Assembly: GCF_046630445.1 (NCBI RefSeq)
Contig: NC_092333.1
Coordinates: forward strand, 331,935,501 to 331,999,500
DNA: 64,000 nucleotides
Reading direction: 5' to 3'
Source: Rutidosis leptorrhynchoides
Lineage: Eukaryota; Streptophyta; Magnoliopsida; Asterales; Asteraceae
Shown here: piece after piece, positions 23,395-37,420 of the stretch
Position numbering within the stretch: the first letter of the stretch is position 1
Layout of the letters: each line of letters begins with the position of its first letter
Position numbers and translations under genes: made by a program
Notes under the pieces: model-generated
The model's input: the letters and a program-made list of their open reading frames with translations, nothing else
Database searches by the model: none
Told to the model about the DNA's origin: nothing

Positions 23395-24266
23395 AACCAC
23401 TTGATCATTATCAAGTGAAAACATGACTATTTTAATTGGAAGCTTATACCAAGTGGAGAATGTACAAACCACATGACTGTTCTAATACATTAATTAAATG
23501 AAAGTGCCAAATTTTGAATAAAATCAAGTTTCATTAATTGGGGCTTATTTTATTTCATTTTTTATTTTTATCAAACACATTCACCTTTTCTTGTTTACGA
23601 AGAGATTTAAATTCACAATTTCAAAGTATATAAATTCCCTTAATACTACTAGTTTGAAAACCCTTTTTAATTACTCATTTGTGTACTTTGTTACATAGTT
23701 TGAAAACCCTTTTTAATTACTCATTTGTGTACTTTGTTACAAAGTTACTGTTGTACATAGTATCATATATTATATAATCATCCCGGGTGCACTTTAATCA
23801 TGGTGTTTGGTTGACTAGTCAATGAATATTGTTGGTCATCTTATATGTATAGCCCAAATGTTCTTTCAATAATTAGCTCGATATCTAAGTTAGAGAACTC
23901 GGTGTTTGTCGTTCTTTTCGCCATCGCCACCCACCAACATCGGGATCGACCGTTGGTCGGCACTGGTCAGGCGTTGATCTCGTCGTCGATTGCCGAAGTC
24001 GTTTAAGAGTGGGCGGGTTTAATAATATATATATATTTTTTTGTTAGTAAATTATTCTATTTTCTTATTTTTATTTGTCCACGTCATATTCGACTTAGAA
24101 ATGGACATCGAACGACACTCCACTTTATCCAATTTCAACCTTGAAATGGATATCGAAAAATGGACACGGACACCTCGTGCTTTTAAAAACATGGGCACTT
24201 CATATATAATGAGCACCCAAAGGTGTGAACTGAATACGGATTCTATTTCGGAGTATAATATTTAGT
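23395..24266. other. Intergenic stretch with no recognised gene
   Basis: AT-rich. It holds two tandem 46-bp units (23651-23696 and 23697-23742, starting AGTTTGAAAACCC). A GC-richer piece near 23900-24010 has no recognised coding content. Confidence 0.5.
23651..23742. repeat. 46-bp tandem duplication
   Basis: Two units of 46 bp, identical or nearly so, both containing TTTTTAATTACTCATTTGTG. Confidence 0.9.
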
Positions 24267-24877
24267 GGGAAATTGGTCAAAATCCTCAATTTGAAAAAAG
24301 TGTTTAATAAAATGCCCTTAAAAATTTGTAATTGCAAAAATGCATTTTAACCACTCATGATGAGTGTAACTTGGTATGTGATACATGTTTACGAGATAAT
24401 GATCGAAACAGAGATTTTTCCTCGCGAACACGCTCCACGCACCACACACCATGCACCATGTACATTGCGTGTTGCTTGGTGCCTGTTTGGGAAAAACCTT
24501 GAATGAGCATATCTTTTAACTCGTATCTCTGATTTAGTCATCGTTTTTTTTAAAGTGTGTATTTTTATAAAACTATCCGTTTGAGCGCTTCTAATGTGAC
24601 AAAAAATATTGAAATTAGACCAGATTTGCGAAATGTGAAATTTACTGAGGGGTATCGTGTACTTTTTGTCAATATTGGTGATAAATTAACGAACCACAAA
24701 TTAGAATGTTCTATAGAAAGTTATGAGCGGTCAAAGTATGCTAAAATGTTCTATACCAAGTTACACGCATCAAGCGTGGTGTGTGATACGCGGTCAGGTG
24801 GCATTTTTGCGATTACAATTTTTTAAGGGCATTTTGTCAAATATTTTTAGAAATGGGGACATTTTGACCGATTTCCC
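24267..24877. mobile_element. MITE with long terminal inverted repeats (MULE-like)
   Basis: The left end GGGAAATTGGTCAAAAT is mirrored by the right end (reverse complement GGGAAATCGGTCAAAAT). The inverted match continues with AATGCCCTTAAAAA and GCAAAAATGC on to about 24380 and 24770 (GTGTAACTTGGTAT on both arms), so the arms are over 100 bp with gaps. Total 611 bp. No transposase frame. The 9 bases outside each end (ATATTTAGT and ATGTTTCAT) agree at 6 places, a weak hint of the 9-bp duplication made by Mutator-like elements. The family is inferred. Confidence 0.65.
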
Positions 24878-25147
24878 ATGTTTCATTGATAAATTAGTCA
24901 TTTCTGTAATGTGGGCTTTGTAAACATCTTCGATACCGGCCTCATAAAACTTAAACTACTATTTTACAATTTACACCCAAATATATATCAGTTCTTTAAA
25001 CAAAGAAGCCCGTAAATACTGACATAGTTAACGTATACAAAAGAAAAATAATAATTGAAACACACAAAATAATGCAGAAATATACCAGACGTTTGTCTTA
25101 TAAGCCCATTTAGGAATACCCAGCCCATTTATTCACTTTATTCAATA
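24878..25147 (-). other. Region downstream of the PB1 gene
   Basis: AT-rich; presumably holds the 3' untranslated part and polyadenylation signals of the gene at 25148-29034. No other gene is seen. Confidence 0.4.
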
Positions 25148-28100
25148 TCATTGAGGAGGCCTGCCCATCTTGATTTCAGGTCCGGGTTGCTTTATTTCTT
25201 CGGTACCCGATAAAACCATACCTGGATATCCTTGAACTCCAACATATCGGGGTCCATAATGAACGGGCTGACCTTGGCCAGCAAGGATTCTACCTGACAT
25301 ATCATATGACTCCCCACCTGAAACGGGCCTCATACCCGAGTACACTTGACCCATATTCTGCATTTGAGTGTGAATCATTTGACTCGGAGGTGCCATAAAC
25401 TGTTGACCATATTGACCCCGAATATGCACATTTTGAACTGGAATATTTTCTTGGGGCATTGAACCCGGGGGGCCAGGCTGCATATAATAAACTGGCATTT
25501 CCTGCATTGGTACTGGCGAGGATGTCCGGCGTACATAGTAAATGGGTTGACCCGGATAGTCTGTTTGCTTGATAATTGTCGGATCAATAGGCTCACCAAA
25601 ATGCTCAGTAACCGTTTCTTTCGGCGAACTTACAACCGGAACGGGGTTTTCAATTTTAGTTCTAACGGGCCGAAGGTTTGGAACCGCGGGAGCCATTGCA
25701 GGCCCCAGCGACGATGAAGTTGAGCAATAAGGAGAAGATATCCTTGGAGCTGGTGATCCAGGATCCGAAACCGAGACATTATCATTAAGTCGGGTTTTGG
25801 GCTTGGGCTCATCTTGATGGTCCAACCCGAATAAATAATCAGGTACTTCAGAAACAATTGACGAAACTTCAGAGCGACCACGCTCTAAACTAGCACCACC
25901 GTTAAGCGCGTCAAGGAACCAGTGTTCGCGCTTAACTGAGCCGTCGAGCAAGGAGCTAATACTACTGGCTCGTGAGAGTGACGCGTCAGTTGGAAAGAGA
26001 AAAATACGGAGCCGAGCCGTTTTGTGATTATGAGCCAAACGGTCATATTCATCCATCATGTTTTCCACGTCTTCATCACCTGTGACTGTGATTAACGCAT
26101 CTAAGTCTTCGTTTGGTAGTTGGTACTTCACACATATATCAGTTGTACCTGTCCAATATTATATAATTATATAATTATAATATAACTTTGTTTTATGTTT
26201 AACAGACTCTTCTGTTCTGGCTTTAAATTTGACAACCAGTTTTAGAGAATTTTTAAACTCTTAAATTCGTGAACTCGTGTGACATAACCACTTGATCGTA
26301 GAGAGAGGGTGATTTGGTTTTAAAAGTACAAATTATATATAATTATCGTATTTATATTTATATAAGATAATATAATATGGGAAATTGGGAATAGCCGAAT
26401 ACTAAATTAGTAGCCGAATATATAATTATCGTATTTATATTTATATAAGATAATCTTTCTGTTATACTTTTACAATTTAATTAGGACAAAATCACGCGGT
26501 TGGAACTTTAAGGTTTGTCAAAAATTATACGGGTTATCTTTTATTTTCTGATCTCCAATACTTTGAAATTTTTATCTAAATGATGTTTTTAATCGTTAGC
26601 GTCAGGTCATCAATTGAAACAATTGCAATAACGACGTCATAAATCAAAATTGATTAAAAAAGTTATCCTTTGTGCAATTTTTGATAAACTCTAAACGTCA
26701 AAAGGTATACACTCCATATCATCTTAGTTTTCCTAAAACCACAATATTTATTTATTTTTATCCTACATACTAAACCACATCCAAATTTTGATCGTTTCAT
26801 CACACCATAAAACCAAATTTTGATCGTTTCATCACCATAACACGATCACTAATTTTCGAAAAACCCTCCAACTTTGTTCACTTCTCAAATCTTTCAGGGT
26901 AAAAATCGTAAATTATTTATTTTATTAAATTAATTTAAACAAAATCCACCCGAATTTTCAACGGTCCATATCTTCCCGCTCGCCGCGAGTTAAATTTTAC
27001 CGAGTTCACCGTTCAACTCGAAATAATGTTACGAACACAACGCAACTAGCAATGCGCGAAACGGACTGTTTTTATAATACGCTAAATATTTTGAGATATT
27101 TTTCACATATACATACACGCACTGTTGTAAAAAACACGTTTAATCCCTGATTAATCCTCGATTACTCATTTTTAAGAGCAGTCCGTTCTGTTTTTCCAAA
27201 ATCCGTTTAATTAGTCAGTCAACGTAGATTGATGATTCAAAATCGAATTTGGTAATAAAAGTCGGTCAAAGTCAAAATATGCCAACATTTTAACATGAAT
27301 ATAAACTAATACTTTAGAGTTATTGAATAAAATGAACAATTTTAAACAATTATGTTAAAGTTTATGCTTATGTTTATGGTTTTCTTTTATATTTACACAT
27401 AAATTTTTAAACTTTATTATTTAATTGTATAAAGTACAATCGGATTAATCCCCGATTAATCTCCGAATTTCCGATTAATCATTTCAAAGTCCCGACCGAT
27501 TAATCTCCGAATAGCGAATTTTGCAACCTTGGTACACGTATAATAAACAACCTAAACTAACCACATCATATCGATGGTTCTGTTCCCTTATTTATGTGAT
27601 TTTTCTGGCGTTAAAACGCGGAGTCCATTACGTATACTATGTACTAACCAGGTGTTTCCAAACATACCTGTAGAAACGCGTTTTTAAATCTGTAAATACA
27701 TAACGCTACGTTAAATATAAATACGCAATCCAAAAAGCCCCGAAGCATCTCGCGGGCCGGTATTTTTGTAGTTTACTATAACAAAACCTAACTATTTATG
27801 TATTATTATTAAATATCTTTTCTTTTTTATAATTATTACCGCCATTAAATGTATTAGAAAATCATCTTCAAATCATCTTTCTTTTCTAAGAGTTAAAGTA
27901 GCAGTAGAAATACCAAACCTAAAAATAATTGACCAAAAATACCAAACCTACAACCATGAAAACACCTATAAAAACAGCATATCACATGTGGTAATTCTTT
28001 TTTTCTTTTTCTTTTTTTGGCTAAAAAACAAGAACTCATATAGAAACGAAAACGTTTTTAAAAAAAAAAACGTCTTCAACAAAAGATACAAAATGAAACC

Positions 28101-29034
28101 AGATGAAACTCACATCTAGAAAACGACATAACAAACTATCTAAAACTGAGCCCCACCTACCGAAAACCAAACGAAACCGAATCAAATACAACAATATAAA
28201 AGAAAACCTACGAACAAAGGCCTATAATCCGCAAACATGCCAAAATACCTAACAATCTTTGAGTCCCCTTTTTTCAACTTACCATCAACAATCTCCCGAC
28301 AAATCTGTTTCCCAGAACGGTTATCGATTTGCAAACATGTGGTAATTCTTGACTCAAAATATAGGTCTTTTCTAATTATTCATAGCTAATTATTGTACCA
28401 AGTATTTTAGAAAGTGCATAAAGATTATATAGTTTGTCACGTTTAATATATCAATCATTTTTCTTTATAAAAAATTAACTACTCCTTAATTATTATATTC
28501 CACCGTATTATTATTAGGTGTTTAAATCGGTTAGTATAAAGTCAGAAAACAGAATGATTGAATTAATGAAAGCTAGACATACCTACTTAAGTTACTTTTC
28601 ATAATAATACTTTATCTTATATATATTCTTTTGACTTTACTCTCTTAGATATTAACGATTAACTATTGAATCAACAAAAGCTACACAAATAAAGCACTTC
28701 AATTAAAAGCAGTGCAATATAGAAAAACAATATATATGGTTTAGTTACCAGAAAGCTTGGATAGTTTGTTGCTTAATGAAGCAAAAGTGGTGTTGTGGCG
28801 GAGAACGGTGACAATTCTGGTATCACCACCAACATAACGGAGTTGGTTATCATGTGGACGTGGTAATATTTTTCCTCCAAAACTACACATAAACCGGACC
28901 CGAGCTTGTGTGGTTGTGTCATCATAAACACGGCTACCATCTATAGATGTGTTCCCTCGATCGGAGCGTGGCGAAGAAACCACCGAGTCGATTGTGGTGG
29001 AAACTTGGTCCGGCGTGTAGTGCGTGGTGGTCAT
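25148..29034 (-). CDS. PB1 (octicosapeptide/Phox/Bem1p) domain protein, two exons
   Basis: CDS is complement of 25148-26148 joined to 28749-29034: 1287 nt, 428 residues. Exon 1 starts at the ATG at 29034 (MTTTHYTPDQVST); a longer upstream reading would need a TTG start. The splice is TTTCTG/GTAACT to GGACAG/GTACAA, phase 1, rebuilding KLSG-TTDICVKYQ across the joint. The PB1 domain spans about residues 45-135: basic start FMCSFGGKILPRP, then GGDTRIVTVLRHN, then the acidic OPCA part YQLPNEDLDALITVTGDEDV, ending RLRIFLFP. Having both the basic and acidic faces makes it a type I/II PB1, able to bind partners at either side. The rest is Ser/Pro/Gln/Met-rich, low complexity, with no kinase or other domain. 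It resembles the plant PB1-only family; the molecular role is unknown. This is the only clear host gene here. Confidence 0.92.
27122..27532. mobile_element. hAT-like MITE in the PB1 intron
   Basis: 411 bp with many CGATTAATC motifs. The ends are CTGTTGTAAAAAAC at left and, reversed, CCAAGGTTGCAAAATTC at right, a degenerate inverted pair. The flanking octamers TACACGCA (27114-27121) and TACACGTA (27533-27540) match at 7 of 8, as an 8-bp hAT duplication would. No coding capacity. The family is inferred from ends and duplication length. Confidence 0.5.
28000..28334 (-). mobile_element. Short retroposon (LINE or SINE tail) in the PB1 intron
   Basis: A 16-bp direct repeat ACATGTGGTAATTCTT (27984-27999 and 28335-28350) flanks it, and the left edge is T/C-rich (an A-rich tail on the minus strand). 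Long target duplication plus A-rich tail indicates target-primed reverse transcription. The minus strand reads in part SGKQICREIVDGKLKKGDSK, which I do not recognise. Probably a 5'-truncated LINE or other retrocopy. Confidence 0.55.
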
Positions 29035-29075
29035 TGCTGTGAGCAAACGCTGAGTTAACAAATAGATTCGATTAG

Positions 29076-29083
29076 TTATATAA
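29076..29083 (-). promoter_or_regulatory. Possible TATA box of the PB1 gene
   Basis: TTATATAA on the minus strand, 42-49 nt upstream of the ATG at 29034. This would imply a very short leader, so it may be chance. Confidence 0.25.
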
Positions 29084-29713
29084 GAGAAAAAAAAAAAAAA
29101 AAAAAATGGTAAGGGGTTGGTTGGACCAATGTGGGCCGTGGTAGGAGGTCCTCTTTTACAATTGCTTAAATAGTTGAACCAGGTCAGGACCCGTCTATTA
29201 CTACGTGTTTTGAGAAAATGATGTGTTTGACCTTAATAAAAATTAAGTTTAATTAATAGTTCATAGTTGCATTTCATGTGTACATTTTGTAATTTGCTTG
29301 GTGTTACTAAACATTCATATGTGATAAAAAAAATATGAATTATATATTAGAAAGCTCCTATCGGTAAGGTCGTGGGGGCCACCCAGCCAAGCGTTCACAT
29401 TTGGGCGCCGATGGTAGCGGGCTGTCCAGGCCTCCGCCCAGCCATCCGCTCAGGCCATCGTTCATGTTTTGATGCTTTTTTTTTATCATATTTCACGACG
29501 GAAGAAAATGGGAGTTTTTGACCCGTTAGAGAGAAAAAATAATTCCAACAGCTATTAACGGCTAGTTTTTAATTTTTCTTTTCTTTTCTTTTCTTTTTCA
29601 CTCTATATATACACATTCATTTTCACTTTTAATTGACACATTCATCAATCTTTTCTTATCAACATACAATATCAAATTATCATCTCAATTTATCAATCTT
29701 TTTTCAAAATAAA
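29084..29713. other. Upstream of PB1 gene and 5' part of Harbinger relic
   Basis: 29340-29465 is unusually GC-rich (GGGGGCCACCCAGCC and similar) in an AT-rich setting, and 29577-29713 is a CT-rich leader with a TATATATA stretch before the transposase start. The GC-rich part may be the left end of the Harbinger element; no inverted partner was found. Confidence 0.35.
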
Positions 29714-30378
29714 ATGAATTCAAATAACCCAAATTTCGATCCCGATCTAACTGTGGTATTAATGATAACGAATACCACTAATAATCGAGCACTCGAAGCA
29801 CTTGATCAATTGGATGAGTTAAGCGATAATGAAGAAGTTGACCAAAAGCAACTAGAATATATTTATATAGAGATCGTGAAGGTCGCGCAAAAGCTTTATG
29901 AAATGATTATTTTTCCGACAATTGTACGTTTCCAGAAGATTATTTTCGTAAATGTTATCGAATGGGCAAACCTTTGTTTCTTCGTATATGTCAAAGTATA
30001 TTGAATTTTTCTCAAACTTTGATTCCCAAGTATTTTACTTATTTTCGTCAAAGACGTGATGCTACCGGATTACTTGGTTTTAATATTGTTCAAAACGTAA
30101 CATCCGCCATACGTCAACTAGCTTATGCTGCATTAGCCAATCTTTTTGATGAGTATTTGCATATGGGTGAACAAACCTCATATGATTGTTTAAACAATTT
30201 TTGCAAATGTGTTTTTCACTTGTACGCAACCGAATATTTGAGAAAACCATCTGCACAAGATGTGCAACGTTTGACCACTAAACATGCTCAAATACATGGG
30301 TTTCTGGGGATGTTAGGAAGCATCGATTGTATGCATTGGAGATGGAGAAATTTTCCGGCATGTTGGACGGGTCATTAA
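29714..30378 (+). pseudogene. PIF/Harbinger transposase relic
   Basis: A first frame starts at 29714 (MNSNNPNFDPDLTVVLMITN) and runs to about KLYEM near 29900. The reading then continues in another frame as DYFSDNCTFPEDYF, RKCYRMGKPLFLRI, FRQRRDATGLLGFN, IRQLAYAALANLFDEYL, ending MLGSIDCMHWRWRNFPA. This is the plant PIF/Harbinger-type DDE transposase (Plant_tran); D in SIDCMHW is the first catalytic acid. The frame breaks near 29900 by one net base, and the gene stops at 30376-30378 in WTGH where intact relatives continue with the other catalytic residues. So it is dead: frameshifted and missing roughly its C-terminal half. The sequence after 30378 looks unrelated, so a later rearrangement cut it. 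Confidence 0.85.
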
Positions 30379-31479
30379 GACCCAGCTCCAACTCTTGCTC
30401 TAATTAGTAGAGACATCTTCTTAGGAGCTTACAAAACTGACACTAATTTACACTTAACTAGCCTAGGCTTGCAGAATTGTGTTGTGAGAGAGAAAGAAGG
30501 GTGAAAACTCGGACCGAGAGAGTGCTCTGAGTTTTATGAATGAAGAAAATGAACGTCTGAAAGCCTCTATTTATAATAGAAGAGAGTCGCCAGTTATGAT
30601 CCTGGGTCACCAATTGCTTAACCATGGGTCGCCAGGTTCAAGCTCCGAATCGTTAGTTAGTTAACCCGGGTCGCCAGTTTTCTTAAGCGGGTGGCCAGTT
30701 CCTTAAGCGGGTCGCCAGTTTTGGAATCTAGTTCATCAGTTTCCAAATCTGGGTTACCAGTTTCCAAATCGCCATTTTCCATTTTTGGGTCGTCAGTTTT
30801 CGTTTTCGAGTCGCCAGTTTTCATTTTCGCGTCGTCAGTTATCAAAACGGGTCGCTAGTTGTTGTAACTGGGTCGCCAGTTTTGGTAATTGGGTCGCCCG
30901 TTTCACCAACTGTGTCGCCAGTTGGTGTTACTGGTTGTCCATTTGTACATTTGTACTCCGTGATTGTCGTATTCAGATTCCTGATTGTTCATCGTTTAAG
31001 CACCGGTATACGTTTTGGCTTGAATTTCAGTAAATACACTTTCTTAAGGTTCTTTAGAATTATATTAGTCACACACAATCCATTGAATCACCTATGGATG
31101 TTCATTGTGGTTGTATTCGAAGTATTGTGTAATTAGGGTTTTGTGTGTGTTTTCAATGTGAGTAAGTCTTGAAACCTCTTAATCTTTGTATATGAATCAG
31201 ATGGGCTTCTAGGTTCTTGATAGATCTTCATTTACATGTCTTAAATTGGTGCTAACAGATCTGTTTAGTGATCTTGAGCTCTTGTGATGGTCTTCTAGGC
31301 CGGTTCTCTGAAATTAGGGTGACAAAACCCTAATTTAGGCTCTTTTTACAGGTTTTTCGCAAAGTGAGCTTTTAAAGTCCTGTTTAGCAAAACTTATTGC
31401 GTTTAGAGAACTATTTTTACTTGAAAATAAGTATAATATTATTAGATATCGTTAGTAAAAAAACATGACTTTTACGCGA
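30379..31479. repeat. Minisatellite-bearing stretch after the Harbinger relic
   Basis: No gene recognised. 30590-30950 is a degenerate tandem array (listed separately). The remainder has plant-like T-rich sequence with AAACCCTAATT near 31325. Confidence 0.4.
30590..30950. repeat. Degenerate 21-bp minisatellite, about 14-15 units
   Basis: The core is CGGGTCGCCAGTTTT plus a variable six-base end, repeated with period close to 21. Since 21 is a multiple of three, both strands show repeat peptides (minus strand: units like KTGDSKTKTDDPKMENGD). No start, domain or partner gene supports a protein. Confidence 0.8.
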
Positions 31480-34400
31480 TATCAAGTATCCCACACTTAG
31501 ACTGTTCGATAGGACTTTAAATAAATATAAATTCAGAAGACCGTTACGTTCATTCTTTATGTTTTATAAAATAAATAACACGTGTTTCCAATTTTTAAAA
31601 TCAGAGATGACATTTCCTAGGCTGTCTTTTCAATTCTCGCAACCGTAGAATATACATGACTAAACTAATCTCACCGGTGTTCACTCATCACACAAGTGTT
31701 TAGGGTGAACTATTCTAATATTTGGGTGTGCGTTCGATTAGCCAGTAATGTCTGTATTTATCCTCATAGGCTTGATCGAGAATCGAATTTCCACCACCTA
31801 AGTAGGTACAATGTCTATAAATCGATCATAATCAGGAAAAGAGGTGAAGGGTGGTAGGTTTTGTGGATGTTATGGAGCTTTAAATATTTGTCTTTTCGAA
31901 GTTATATATTCTGTTTTCAGTGATGGAAACTGATATGACCGAAATAGACAGTTTAATTTATGCGGTGTCGCTAGGTAGCAATGCGTCAGATTCAGCTATC
32001 TAGAGGGAGAACAGTGGTTTATTATTTATATTTTGCGGGGTCTAAATTTACTTTTAACTTTCTAAGGTAGAAGGTGTTAGTTAACCTAGGGTCGTATTTT
32101 TGAATGGTTTAACGAATTGAAGATCAAGTGGATAACTGTCTTTGGTTAAATTACCTAGATAAAAGATAGTAGTTGGTTTTAAGCTAATAGTCCTAATACG
32201 GAAAAGTAAAGGTGATGGAGGGATATCCGGAGTATACAGATCAGAGAAATGTTGAACAAGATATCAGTTTGGGCTAGGAAAAGGTAATTATGTTTATGTT
32301 TAAGCTATGATTAGAACGGTGTAGATCTGGTTGGATGAGCCAATTACACAGACCTACTTATCTCTAGACTCTCGGAGTTCTCGTTGAGTAGTGAAAAGTA
32401 TGTCACTTGGTTGTATACTTGAAAGGTAACTATACCTCGGAGGTTATTCTTGGTAAAGAACTAGGTTTAATAGTAGGTTGAGTTCTAATCCTAACCCTTG
32501 TTATCAATTTAGGTAACTGAGTAACAACGTGCTGTGTTGAGTGAACACTGATCACAAACGGAAGGAGTTCGTCGGGCTAAGTTGACAAAACGTTAATGTA
32601 AACTAACAACCATTTCATCATACTAATAAGATCATACCAATCTAAACATTATACATCATTACAATTGATATACTGAAAAGTAAAGCAGATAGAAACCTAA
32701 TAGATATCTAAACAATTGATATGACTTAATCCTAGGGCAACAATCAAACAAGAACATGAAATAGGTTTGGGTCACACGGTTAAGGCACTAACTAAATCTT
32801 AACAGCTCCTAAGAGGTCTCTTTGGAACAATCAATAGGCATACTAGGTCATTCATGTCTCAATTCCTAAGTTCTGTGTCCTAAAGCGCATTGGATGCCTC
32901 TCGGGAACTCCAGCCATACCGATTTCATAGAATCTTCAGGTATAGTATAACCAGGAGTCTTAATCCTATGAAGTAGCTAAGTTCATATAGGTGGACAAGT
33001 CCTGATCACAACCTAGGTTGGTCAATCCTTAAGATGCTAGCATACAAATCTATCGGGGTTACAAATTCATCATACAATAGTAATCGTACTAATTTAACAT
33101 AATTACGATAACCCAAACTTCTATCATGACAACATACAGATTAATTAAGCTAACATGGTAATATCAGAACTCATTATTAAACATAAATGATAACAATACA
33201 TGTTTAATTAATAAGACAAGCGTTTTGGATAAAAACCTGAAAAGGCCGAAGAAATCTGCCCGATATCGCAGGGACTCGTCGAGATATCCTCTGGAAAATA
33301 AAAGCTAAGCTAGCTACTACTAAAGACTAACTAAAATACTTGAAAATCTAAATTGAAGTACAAATTAAGTGTGTGTAAAAATGAATGCAAATGGCCCTTT
33401 AAATAGGCAATTTATTTACTGGCATACGGCTGGCAGGCCGTATGGCTGGCCGGATGGCAAGCCGTATGCCAAGGCCGTATGCCAGGGCAAGACATTTTTT
33501 ATGCCCGGATGATGGCAGGACATTTCTTATGTGGGCATGCTGTATGGCAGGCCGTATGGCCCCTCTGGTCTGCTGTTTTTCCGAGATCGTAACTTGATTT
33601 CGTGGGTCGTAATTTGTCTCACCGTTTTCGCTCTAGAATTTTCGTTTTAGCTCCGATTTACTTGATTCTTTTTGTATCGCCTTTGTAAACTTAATCTACA
33701 AAATTAACCGAAAAATCGATTATTTTGCCGATAAAGTTTGGAACTTTATTGATTTAGGGCTTAATATCGGGGTAAAAACGTGACTTTTTGGCCGATATCA
33801 AATACCTCACACTTAGCTTTGCTTGTCCTCAAGCAAAAAGCGGGAATATAAGGTTATTTTCTAATAGATTCTCCCTCACCCACCCTTGGATTCTTTTATT
33901 ATGCTTTCATCAGAAGTTGTCACATCTTTCGAAAGTAGTAGAAAAAGTTTCGAACTTCGATGGTTTGGTAGCTAGATTTCAATCGCGTCCATGGTGAAAA
34001 ATGCGTACTTTCCAACTCTCAGATGTAAATTATACATGACCAGGCTTCTCACTGGCGGATCACTCATATCACTCAAGTGTTTAGGGTGCCCTAATCTAGT
34101 TGTATTGTCGCTCAGAAGCTAGTCATGTAACGGTTCTCATCATAGGCTTGGTAAAGCATCGATGTCTCCACCGGTTAAGTAAGGACGATACTGATCTTCT
34201 TCCTAGGCATTCTTTTAAGAGGAAGGCGGGTTGTTGGGTTGGTTGAGAGTTTATGGGAAGGTGAAAGGTATTTGGATCTTTTGACTTTTAAAGAGAATTG
34301 ATAGATTTTTTTTTTGATGCAGAGTATCCCTTTTTGAATTGAGGATGGCTTGAATTCCGCGATTAGTTCTCCGGAAGACACGGATTTTGCTAAGACTTTT

Positions 34401-35636
34401 GTCTAGAATTTTTCTTAGCTCTTCAGACAATCCTTCTTTGGGCAACTTTGCTCTTTCGTAATCATTTTTTTTTGCTTACCGCGTTCTTCATAACTTTTGT
34501 CCTTTGTTCCTGGTGCCAGAGAGGAAGTGATAATTCACCGAAAATAGGTCTTTGACCTATCAAAAATAATCGGGGGTTCGAAAATTTTTAACAAGTGCTT
34601 TTGAAGCGAATTTGATCGACCTATCTATTTATTGATCTCTGGATCTTTTAAAAGCAGGAAAGGAATGAAAGTGAATGGGTAGTGTATTTTGGGGGTGAAT
34701 TTGGGGTGAGTATTTTCTGATTCATCAACTCTTTAGTGTGAGTTGGTCGGTTTATATTAGGTGGAGTGGAAACGGAAACGGATGGTTTTTGTCTTCTCAT
34801 TCATAATGATTTCGGAAGGAGTATCGCACCTGCACCACGTATGGCGCTCACTAACCATTGGCCTTGACACGTATGTCCAAACCAAGTTCTAACTTAAACC
34901 GTACACCAGCACGCTCATCAAATGAATTGACAAAGTACTGTAGATTTTATGGGTCTTACAGGTACTTTGGGTCCAAGAATTCCTCACTTTTTGGGTGTAG
35001 GGGTCGTGCCTTGGTCATGCGTAGCTTTTTACATATTTTTTCAAAAAAAATCTTTTGACACAAATCATGAGTTTTAGCTTGATCGTTCCGTTCTAGTGAA
35101 TGTTCCGAAAACTGATTTTTAGCAATTTTATAGAATCTTTTGGGTATAACGAGGTAAGAATTTTTCGAATTTCCCTAATATTCTTTGCTAATTACTTTTT
35201 GGACAAAAGAATAAAAATTTGGAAAATTTGGCATTTTATGGTTACTTATTCTTAAACCTTTACCCAATACCTCACACTTAGAAGAACATTGTTTGTCTCT
35301 AATGTTCCCTAAAATAGAATATTTTGAATACTTTAATAAATTAAGGACAATATCTTCTAGAATCTCTAAGTTGGTTGCGAGGATTATACCACACTTAGAG
35401 ATTTTAGTGCGTAATAATTGAAAGAAGTTTGAGGACAGATTACTTCCCTACGGTCAAGTTGTTCTCCTAATGTTCGGATTTCCTATGATTAGGTTATGCT
35501 CCTAGTGCTGGAAAGGATCAGTCTCATTGATAAATTCTGCATGAAGAACAAAAGAGAGTAGCATTTTCACTAGATATATTTTTGTACAATTCTTTTATAA
35601 TATAGATAAGTTTAAAAGAAAATAAAGTAGTCTACG
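31480..35636. other. Relic repeats, no intact gene
   Basis: Two diverged direct copies of a module are visible: 31480-31850 and 33790-34205. Each begins with CGATATCAA then CACACTTAG, and later has CACAAGTGTTTAGGGTG or CTCAAGTGTTTAGGGTG and CATAGGCTTG. Further CACACTTAG motifs are at about 35270 and 35387. Spacing near 2.3 kb suggests ends or internal parts of a decayed LTR element, but no primer site or pol scrap was found. 33413-33562 is a palindromic cluster (listed). The minus-strand frames at 34175-34445 have no recognised domain. Confidence 0.4.
33413..33562. repeat. GGCCGTATG palindromic cluster
   Basis: A GC-rich island in which GGCATACGGC, GGCCGTATGGC, GCCGTATGCC and GGCAGGCCGTATGG alternate in both orientations, with an imperfect period of 10-25 bp. 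It could fold into several alternative hairpins. Confidence 0.7.

Positions 35637-37420
<1,784 letters not shown>

Larger units (their letters stand above)
26149..28748 (-). other. Intron of the PB1 gene (2600 nt)
   Basis: Begins GTAACTAAAC and ends TTGGACAG on the minus strand. It carries a hAT-like MITE (27122-27532) and a short retroposon (28000-28334). A 30-bp AT-rich direct repeat (about 26340-26368 and 26420-26450) flanks a 50-bp piece near the acceptor. Confidence 0.9.

Noticed and set aside
24557..24826. 89-codon frame
   Set aside because: Lies inside the MITE arms and centre; no domain.
29035..29061. N-terminal extension of the PB1 protein
   Set aside because: Needs a TTG start; the ATG at 29034 is the natural one.
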